From assembly GCA_905234475.1 (NCBI GenBank), contig CAJOHX010000003.1:1-64000 (forward strand): a stretch of DNA of 64,000 nucleotides, in the 5' to 3' direction. Source of the stretch: an uncultured Bacteroidales bacterium (GTDB lineage Bacteria; Bacteroidota; Bacteroidia; Bacteroidales; UBA932). Numbering within the stretch: position 1 is the first letter of the stretch; each line of letters begins with the position of its first letter. The notes under the pieces are model-generated. The model made no database searches. It was not told where the DNA came from and saw only the letters and a list, made by a program, of their open reading frames with translations. Positions 55,679 through 64,000 of this stretch are shown one piece after another. The translations under genes and the position numbers were made by a program.

Positions 55679-58600
55679 ATGAACCATTTACACAAGTCCT
55701 TTCTGACCGGAGCGCTGGCGCTGTTCGCCGCCGTTTCGGCGCTGGCCCAGAATGGCCAGACCCCGATTTACCTTGACACTTCCTTCTCCTTCGAGGAGCG
55801 GGCGGCCGACCTGGTGTCGCGCCTGACGCTGGAGGAGAAGCAAAGCCTGCTGGGCAACAACATGGCTGCCATTCCGCGCCTGGGCGTCAAGAACTACAAC
55901 ATTTGGAGCGAAGCGCTCCACGGCGTGCTCACCGGTGCGAATCCCTCCGCCGGCCTGCTGGGGCCGACTTCCTTCCCCAACAGCGTGGCCCTCGGCTCGA
56001 GCTGGGACCCTGCGCTGACCGAGCGCATGGCCTCGGCCATCGCCGAGGAGGCGCGCGCCATCTACCAGACCGGCACGAAGGGCCTGACCTTCTGGTCGCC
56101 GGTCGTGGAGCCCGTGCGCGACCCCCGCTGGGGGCGGACGGGCGAGTCCTACGGCGAGGATCCCTTCCTGGCCGCGGAGATGGCCGCCGGCTTCGTCCGG
56201 GGCCTGATGGGCAGCGATCCCAAGTACCTGAAAGCCGTCCCGACGGCCAAGCACTACTTCGCCAATAACAGCGAATTCGACCGCCATGTCAGCAGCTCCA
56301 ACATGGACAGCCGCGACATGCGCGAGTTCTACCTTTATCCTTACAAGCGCCTGATCGAGGACGAGCACCTGCCTTCCATCATGTCCTCCTACAATGCGGT
56401 CAACCATGTCCCGACTTCCGCCAGCGCTTTCTACCTGGACACGCTGGCCCGCCGGACCTACGGCATGAAGGGTTATGTGACCGGCGACTGCGCGGCCATC
56501 GAGGACATCTGGAACGGCCACTACTATGTAGAAACGCGCGAGCAGGCCACGGCGGCGGGCCTCAAGGCCGGCGTGGACAGCGACTGCGGCAGCATCTACC
56601 AGCGTTTCGCGATCAGCGCCTACGAGCAGGGCATCCTGTCCATGGCGGAGATCGACCGCGCCCTCATCAACATGTTCACCGTCCGGATGCGGACGGGCGA
56701 ATTCGATCCGGACCAGATGGTCCCGTACACGAAGTATGAGCCGTCCCGCGTTAGCTCCGCAGCCAACCGGGCGCTGGCGGCCGAGCTGGCCGTGCGCACC
56801 CCGGTGCTCCTGAAGAACGAGGGCGGGGCGCTGCCCCTCAACCCGAAAGCCATCCGCAGCATCGCCCTGATCGGCCCGCAGGCCGACGACGTGGAGCTCG
56901 GCCCGTATTCCGGCCGGCCGGAGCAGGACGCAATGATTTCGCCCTATGCGGGTATACGTAAGTACTTGTCGGACAGGGGATTTGATGTGGACGTGCGCCT
57001 CGCGGCGGGCGGAGACATCAAGAGCAAGAGCAACTTGCTGTACGTGGCCTGGTTCGAGATCGGCAAGACGGACGGCAGCACCACGCGCTACGACGCAACG
57101 CACTACACCGCCTGCGCCGACGGCATCACGGTCGGCTCCGGCATGGGTGACGAGGAGCAGGTCCGTACCATTGACGACGGCTCCTGGACCGCGTATGACA
57201 ACATCGATATTACCAATATAGAAGATATCACCGTCGGGCTCAACATTCCCACCGAGGGCGGCATCGTGGAGATCCGCGTGGGCGGTCCCGACGGCCAGCT
57301 GATTGGCCGCATCGAGGCCACGAAGGCCTCCGGCGCCCGTGTGGGCGGCGTCTACGGCGCCAGCATGCCGATGAAGACCTCCGCCCTGAAGCTCGGCTTC
57401 AACGGCCCGCAGACGCTCTATCTGGTCTACAAGGCCCCGCAGGACGCCCCGATTGACGAGGCGACCCTCGCCGCGGCGCGCGGCGCCGACGTGGCGGTGG
57501 TATTCGTGGGCACGGATGAGAACACGGCAACGGAAGAGGCCGACCGCCTGACGCTCCTGCTGCCCGGCAACCAGGTCGCGCTGATCCAGGCGGTGGCGGC
57601 GGTCAACCCGCACACCATTGTGGTGATGCAGACCCTCGGCTGCGTGGAGGTGGAGGAATTCCGCCATCTGGCCGGTGTGGGCGGCATCCTCTGGACGGGC
57701 TACAACGGACAGGCCCAGGGCGAGGCGATTCCACGCCTGCTCTTCGGCGAGGTCTCCCCGGGCGGCAAGCTCAACGCCACCTGGTTCAAGAGCGTGAAGG
57801 ACCTGCCGGCCATCACGGACTACAACCTCCGCCGCAGCGCGGGGGCTGGCGGCCGCACCCTGTGGTATTTCGACCGCGAGGTTTCCTATCCCTTCGGTTA
57901 CGGCCTGAGCTATACGACCTTTGAATACAGCAACTTCCGCATCAGCCGCAGCGCCATTACCCCCAACGACAAGGTCACGGTGAGCGTGGACGTGCGCAAT
58001 ACGGGCGGGTTCAGCGCCGACGAGGTGGTGCAGGTGTATGTCAGCACCCCTGACAGCCCGGCCTCGCTGGAGCGCCCGATCAAGCGCCTCAAGGGCTTCC
58101 GCCGGGTGACTGTCCCGCGCGGGCAGATCCGCACGGTGGATATTGAGATTGACTGCGCCGACCTCTGGTTCTGGGACATGGCGGCGGACCGGATGACCTA
58201 TGACTCCGGACGCTATGTCTTCGAGATCGGATCCTCCTCGCAGGACATCCGCGGACGCGTCAGCGCCGTGATGTCCGGGCGCCTGGACCGCCGGCTGAAG
58301 ACCGTCTGGGCCGCTACGGACGCCAACGTGCTGCGGATCGGGCAGACGGCGAAGGGATCCTTCTCCGCCTGCATGAACGACGACAGCTTCTATGAGGGCG
58401 CGCAGGCCGTCTGGACGAGCAACAACCCGGCGGTCGCTACCGTCTCGGCGGACGGGACCGTGCAGGCCGTATCGATGGGCGTTGCCACCGTCACCTGCAC
58501 CGTCACCATCAACGGGACCACCCGCTCCGACTCCTTTGCCGTCAAGGTGATGCCCGATTTCACCCTGTCGTCCCTGAAAGTGGGCGGCAAGAAGGTGAAG

Positions 58601-59485
58601 GTCGGCGACGCTTCGCAGTTCAGCTATCTGCTCAAGGCCGGCAAGGCCCCGCTCGTGGAGGCGGCAGCCTCCCATCCGGGGGTGCGCGTTGAGGTGAAGC
58701 AGGCCGAACGCGTGCCCGGCACCGCCGTGGTGACGCTACGCGATCCCGAGACGGGCGACAGCCGCACCTGGACGGTCAATTTCGGCACGGAGGGCAAGTC
58801 CGACAGCTTCGACATGAGCAGCATTCCCGGCAAGGCCTGGAGCTGGGTGCGGGAGGATCCCGCCGCCTGGACGCTCACCGAGGAGATCGGCTCGCTGGTG
58901 CTGACCGCCGGGCCGGGCGACATCGCCGGCACCGGCAACAAAGCCACGAACCTGCTGCTGCAGAGCGCCAATACGGACTGGACTGCAGAGGTGAAGATGC
59001 GCTGCTTCTCCGCGCCGGCACCGCCGGCCCAGAATGCCGGCCTGGTGGCTTACGAGGGCGACGACAACTTCGTCAAATTCGTCTGCGGGGCGGCGTTCAA
59101 CATGCGCCGCGCCCCGGATGCCGCCGCTTCCGGCGCAGGCCAGCTGCAGCTGGTGGTCGAGGAGAACGGCGCGCAGAAATCGCAGCTCACGCTGAGCCTC
59201 GAGGGCATTATCGGTGCGGACCAGGTGATCTGGCTGCGCCTTGTCAAGCAGGCGGACGCCTACACGGCCTGGTACTCCGTGGACGGCAAGAAATATGAGA
59301 AGGTCGGCGTCGCGAACGCCGTGCTGAAGGACATCCGCGTGGGCGTGATGGCCTGCGAGGGCGAGATGCCCGCGATGATGCGCGGCTTCGGCGGCGGTGG
59401 CCGCGGCGGCTTCCAGCTGCCCGCCGCCGCGCCGCTCAAGGTCGCCTTCGAGGGCTTCAAGATCGACAGCCGCGGCAACAAGTAG
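55679..59485 (+). CDS. Multi-domain GH3 beta-xylosidase/beta-glucosidase
   Basis: A 1268-residue secreted GH3. A signal peptide (FLTGALALFAAVSALAQ) precedes the catalytic barrel: FWSPVVEPVRDPRWGRTGESYGEDP, KHYFANNSE and the nucleophile Asp270 in KGYVTGDCAAIEDIW (the usual SDW is GDC, as in xylosidase-like members). A CBM6-like insert (about 470-590, VGLNIPTEGGIVEIRVGGPDG) splits the second GH3 domain. A fibronectin-like domain (about 760-860) follows, then a Big_2 Ig-like domain (VWTSNNPAVATVSADGTVQAVSMG, about 890-960) and a C-terminal Con A-like domain (about 1040-1268). It heads a six-gene run of arabinoxylan-related genes. Confidence 0.93.
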   Translation: MNHLHKSFLTGALALFAAVSALAQNGQTPIYLDTSFSFEERAADLVSRLTLEEKQSLLGNNMAAIPRLGVKNYNIWSEALHGVLTGANPSAGLLGPTSFPNSVALGSSWDPALTERMASAIAEEARAIYQTGTKGLTFWSPVVEPVRDPRWGRTGESYGEDPFLAAEMAAGFVRGLMGSDPKYLKAVPTAKHYFANNSEFDRHVSSSNMDSRDMREFYLYPYKRLIEDEHLPSIMSSYNAVNHVPTSASAFYLDTLARRTYGMKGYVTGDCAAIEDIWNGHYYVETREQATAAGLKAGVDSDCGSIYQRFAISAYEQGILSMAEIDRALINMFTVRMRTGEFDPDQMVPYTKYEPSRVSSAANRALAAELAVRTPVLLKNEGGALPLNPKAIRSIALIGPQADDVELGPYSGRPEQDAMISPYAGIRKYLSDRGFDVDVRLAAGGDIKSKSNLLYVAWFEIGKTDGSTTRYDATHYTACADGITVGSGMGDEEQVRTIDDGSWTAYDNIDITNIEDITVGLNIPTEGGIVEIRVGGPDGQLIGRIEATKASGARVGGVYGASMPMKTSALKLGFNGPQTLYLVYKAPQDAPIDEATLAAARGADVAVVFVGTDENTATEEADRLTLLLPGNQVALIQAVAAVNPHTIVVMQTLGCVEVEEFRHLAGVGGILWTGYNGQAQGEAIPRLLFGEVSPGGKLNATWFKSVKDLPAITDYNLRRSAGAGGRTLWYFDREVSYPFGYGLSYTTFEYSNFRISRSAITPNDKVTVSVDVRNTGGFSADEVVQVYVSTPDSPASLERPIKRLKGFRRVTVPRGQIRTVDIEIDCADLWFWDMAADRMTYDSGRYVFEIGSSSQDIRGRVSAVMSGRLDRRLKTVWAATDANVLRIGQTAKGSFSACMNDDSFYEGAQAVWTSNNPAVATVSADGTVQAVSMGVATVTCTVTINGTTRSDSFAVKVMPDFTLSSLKVGGKKVKVGDASQFSYLLKAGKAPLVEAAASHPGVRVEVKQAERVPGTAVVTLRDPETGDSRTWTVNFGTEGKSDSFDMSSIPGKAWSWVREDPAAWTLTEEIGSLVLTAGPGDIAGTGNKATNLLLQSANTDWTAEVKMRCFSAPAPPAQNAGLVAYEGDDNFVKFVCGAAFNMRRAPDAAASGAGQLQLVVEENGAQKSQLTLSLEGIIGADQVIWLRLVKQADAYTAWYSVDGKKYEKVGVANAVLKDIRVGVMACEGEMPAMMRGFGGGGRGGFQLPAAAPLKVAFEGFKIDSRGNK

Positions 59486-59490
59486 TCGTT

Positions 59491-60078
59491 ATGACCGGTC
59501 GGACCCGCATCCTCATGCTTCTGTGGCTCGTGTGCTCCCTTTCGGCTGCGCACGCACAGGAGCGTGTGGCCCGGGGACATCTGCAGGCCAGTTGCGAGGA
59601 TGCACAGGGCCAGCGGTGGGCCGTCACGGACGCCGGGGAGATCCTGCGTTCGGCGGACGGCGCCGCCTGGTCCGTCCTGGATTTCAACGAAGAATATGCC
59701 GGCTACTACCCGCGGATGGACTGGCGGGCGGTGGCGTCCGGCGGCGGTTCGGTGATGGTGGCCGGGCTGGATCCCGACGGCCACCTGGCCGTCTACACTT
59801 CCAGCCGCGGCACCGTGTGGAGCGCCCGCTCCCTGGAGTATACGGAAGCGGGGGAGCGGCACGTCCTGGACGTGACGCCCTGCTCGCTCAGCTATGATTC
59901 CCTGCGGGACAGCTTCTTCCTGTGCGGCACCCGCGGGACACTCTTCGAGATGCCGGGCTGCTCGCACTGCAACCGCCTGACGCGCTATCCGGTCGACACT
60001 TTGTACTCCCGCACCCCGGAAGGCTTCGATGCGCTGCTGCTGGGCAGCGGCGGCTTCCGGATCGTAGAAACACTATAA
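59491..60078 (+). CDS. Secreted protein with propeller-like repeats, unknown function
   Basis: A 195-residue protein with a signal peptide (ILMLLWLVCSLSAAHAQ). The mature part has short repeated strands such as WAVTDAGEILRSADGAAWSVL and DSFFLCGTRGTLFEMPG, like one or two blades of BNR/sialidase-type or Ycf48-like propellers, but it is too short for a complete propeller. No catalytic motif was recognised. It starts 5 nt after the GH3 stop and precedes a CE1 esterase by 16 nt, so it belongs to the xylan operon. It may be a binding or accessory protein, or a remnant of a longer one; a CysxxCys pair (CSHC) lies near the end. Confidence 0.55.
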   Translation: MTGRTRILMLLWLVCSLSAAHAQERVARGHLQASCEDAQGQRWAVTDAGEILRSADGAAWSVLDFNEEYAGYYPRMDWRAVASGGGSVMVAGLDPDGHLAVYTSSRGTVWSARSLEYTEAGERHVLDVTPCSLSYDSLRDSFFLCGTRGTLFEMPGCSHCNRLTRYPVDTLYSRTPEGFDALLLGSGGFRIVETL

Positions 60079-60082
60079 CTAA

Positions 60083-62361
<2,279 letters not shown>

Positions 62362-62364
62362 TCT

Positions 62365-63891
62365 ATGAAACGCTTTTTACTTTTGATGGCGGCGGCGCTA
62401 GGCCTGTGGGCTTGCGCCAGCCAGGTGCCCGGCCAGGTCAAGGTGACCGGCGGCACGATCCAGGGCGAGGTCCTGGAGGACATGACGGTGTACAAGGGCA
62501 TCCCGTTCGCGGCTCCGCCCGTGGGTGAGTTGCGCTGGAAGGCGCCGCAGCCCGTGGTGGCGTGGGACGGCGTGCTGGAATGCACGAAATTCGCACCCGC
62601 CCCGATGCAAGGCGGTGGCCAGGGATGCAGCGAGGACTGCCTCTACCTGAATGTCTGGACGCCTGCGAAGAGCCCGCGCGAGAAGCTCCCGGTGATGGTC
62701 TGGATCTACGGCGGCGGCTTTGCCGGCGGCTCGACCGACCAGTATGACGGGGCGGCGCTGGCCCGCGAGGGCGTGATCCTGGTGAGCGTGGCGTACCGCG
62801 TGGGCAAGCTGGGCTTCCTGACCCTGCCCGCCCTGAACGCGGAGGATCCCCACGGGGTGAGCGGCAACTACGGCATCCTGGACCAGATCGCCGGTCTGCA
62901 GTGGGTGCATGACAACATCGCGAAGTTTGGCGGCGATCCCGCCAAGGTGACCATTTTCGGCGAGTCCGCCGGCGGCATCTCCGTGAGCATGCTGTGCGCT
63001 TCGCCGCTGGCCAAGGGCCTGTTCCGGGGTGCCATTTCCCAGAGTGGCGGCTCCTTCGGCCCGACGAATCCCCGGGATTTCCCGGGTGAGAACATGCTGA
63101 CGCTCGCGTACGCCCAGGAGCTGAACGACGCCTGGGCCAAGGCCACGTTCGGAGAGAACTACACGCTGGAGCAGCTGCGCGCTGCGGAGCCGAGGGCCGT
63201 CATGGGCTCCTTCGGCGGCTCCGGCGGCTGGCCGGTGACGGACGGTTACGTGATCCCGGACGACCAGTACAAGATGTACGAGGCAGGGAACTACAACGAC
63301 GTGGACGTGCTGATCGGCTACAATTCCGACGAGGGCATGAGCTTCGGCTTCGCCCGCGGCAATGGCAGCCATGAGGAGTCGACCCGCGCCCGCTACGAGG
63401 ACTATGCCGACAAGCTGCTGGCGGCCTATCCGCTGGAGCCGGACGGCAAGGTGGGCAAGACCGCCCGCGACCTCACGCGCGACGCCGCCTTCGGCTGGCA
63501 GACTTGGGCCTGGGCCCGCCTGCAGGAGAAGACCGGCAAGGGCCGCGTGTGGCTGTACTATTTCGATCAGCATCCGGACTATCCGACGGACTCCCCGCGC
63601 TACGGGCAGGCCTCGCCGCACGGCCAGGATGTCGCCTACGTGTTCGGCAACCCGCAGGAGGTGCAGCCGACCGACAAGCAGCTCTCCGAGTGGATGATGG
63701 CCTACTGGACCAATTTCGCCAAGACGGGCGACCCGAACGGCGCCGGCCTCGCAGAGTGGCCGCGCTTCCGGAACGACAATCCGCAGTCGATGCTGCTCAC
63801 CGGTTCCGGCTGCCATGCCATCCCCGTCCCGTCGGAGAAGGCCATGTGGGTGCTGGACGAGTATTTCGCCTGGCGCCGCAGCATGGAATAA
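62365..63891 (+). CDS. Type-B carboxylesterase lipoprotein
   Basis: A 508-residue paralogue of the enzyme at 2989, here with a complete catalytic triad. The signal is a lipoprotein type (MKRFLLLMAAALGLWAC). Family marks are KGIPFAAPPVGELRWKAPQP, CSEDCLYLNVWTP, the oxyanion loop IYGGGFAGGS, the nucleophile Ser in FGESAGGIS, the Glu in GYNSDEGMSFG and the His near SPHGQDVAYVF. It lies 3 nt after the CE1 lipoprotein gene and 15 nt before a GH43 gene, which makes a role in removing esters from plant polysaccharides or oligosaccharides likely. Confidence 0.92.
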   Translation: MKRFLLLMAAALGLWACASQVPGQVKVTGGTIQGEVLEDMTVYKGIPFAAPPVGELRWKAPQPVVAWDGVLECTKFAPAPMQGGGQGCSEDCLYLNVWTPAKSPREKLPVMVWIYGGGFAGGSTDQYDGAALAREGVILVSVAYRVGKLGFLTLPALNAEDPHGVSGNYGILDQIAGLQWVHDNIAKFGGDPAKVTIFGESAGGISVSMLCASPLAKGLFRGAISQSGGSFGPTNPRDFPGENMLTLAYAQELNDAWAKATFGENYTLEQLRAAEPRAVMGSFGGSGGWPVTDGYVIPDDQYKMYEAGNYNDVDVLIGYNSDEGMSFGFARGNGSHEESTRARYEDYADKLLAAYPLEPDGKVGKTARDLTRDAAFGWQTWAWARLQEKTGKGRVWLYYFDQHPDYPTDSPRYGQASPHGQDVAYVFGNPQEVQPTDKQLSEWMMAYWTNFAKTGDPNGAGLAEWPRFRNDNPQSMLLTGSGCHAIPVPSEKAMWVLDEYFAWRRSME

Positions 63892-63906
63892 TGTAACACA
63901 CAGAAT

Positions 63907-64000
63907 ATGAGAAAACTGCTTTCCGCCTGCCTGGCCATGACGGCAGGCCTTGCGCTCAGCGCGCAGAACCCGGTTATCCGCACGTCATATACCCCGGATC
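63907..64000 (+). CDS. GH43-type glycosidase, N-terminus (cut by window edge)
   Basis: Only 31 residues are present: a signal peptide (MRKLLSACLAMTAGLALSAQ) followed by NPVIRTSYTPDP. The NP-I-x-x-x-x-x-DP pattern directly after the signal peptide is how many Bacteroidota GH43 xylosidases and arabinofuranosidases begin, with the last Asp being the catalytic base. It is 15 nt after the carboxylesterase in the same operon. The family call is likely but rests on a short stretch. Confidence 0.65.
   Translation, partial: MRKLLSACLAMTAGLALSAQNPVIRTSYTPD

Noticed and set aside
55688-58675. A 995-residue minus-strand ORF opposite the GH3 gene
   Set aside because: A shadow of a gene with clear GH3 motifs. 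No domain is recognisable and no promoter stands before it.

Overview
The window is a high-GC (by eye about 60%), gene-dense Bacteroidota chromosome segment, most likely from an uncultured gut or rumen member of the order Bacteroidales. The evidence is the recurring Bacteroidota promoter pattern (TTG or TTTG, 19-20 nt, TAnnTTTG), the absence of clear Shine-Dalgarno sequences, a complete Na+-translocating NADH:quinone reductase operon, ATP-type PEP carboxykinase, DUF3810 and DUF6057 relatives, and many secreted or lipoprotein glycan hydrolases. Species-level identity is inference.

Layout. 1-830: the start of a membrane-protein gene and a divergent, AT-richer toxin-antitoxin operon whose promoter carries two perfect palindromes. 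968-1613: a small membrane protein with an Xre-type regulator. 1807-4473: a CE1-type esterase and a type-B carboxylesterase. 4534-11822: an FkbO/Hyg5-like (RidA-fold) protein, a flavodoxin-like lipoprotein, a DUF3810 metallopeptidase-like protein, a DUF6057 relic, then an operon for tyrosine-branch aromatic synthesis (chorismate mutase, aroC, tyrA, DAHP synthase) and a voltage-gated-type K+ channel. 11799-16249 (minus): ALDH and SDR, DgkA, PlsC and an aminotransferase. 16346-19977: an M28 peptidase and a bifunctional GH10 xylanase/CE1 feruloyl esterase. 20113-20479: a tRNA-Asp gene beside the relic of a second tRNA-Asp and a palindromic repeat. 20536-27819: a capsule/export operon (SLBB exporter, Wzz, Stealth phosphotransferase) with uvrA inside it. 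27824-34721 (minus): a FimB/Mfa2-like lipoprotein and nqrABCDEF. 34796-40263: UvrD/PcrA helicase, YqeY, NIF3, acyl-ACP thioesterase and a two-lobed retropepsin-like protein. 40362-50773: an S9 peptidase, recG, DUF2207 and LemA, pckA, recQ. 50853-64000: an arabinoxylan-degradation block (esterase-GH43 fusion, GH51, GH3, two CE1 esterases, a type-B carboxylesterase and the start of a GH43).

How it fits together. The glycan genes give backbone cutting (GH10), xyloside and arabinoside removal (GH3, GH43, GH51) and ester removal (CE1 and carboxylesterases). No SusC/SusD transporter pair or PUL regulator is present in the window. NQR would supply the sodium motive force, and PckA the usual C4 carbon flux of anaerobic Bacteroidota.

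The most unusual signals are at the DNA level. A roughly 26-bp palindromic repeat occurs four times, once apparently inside the recQ reading frame. A separate 94-bp inverted-repeat element lies inside the uvrD frame. The second tRNA-Asp is broken at a palindromic repeat. Several genes, including recG and recQ, have the -7 promoter box only 4-5 nt upstream of the start codon, which predicts leaderless mRNAs. Most long antisense ORFs in the track are shadows caused by high GC and were left out.
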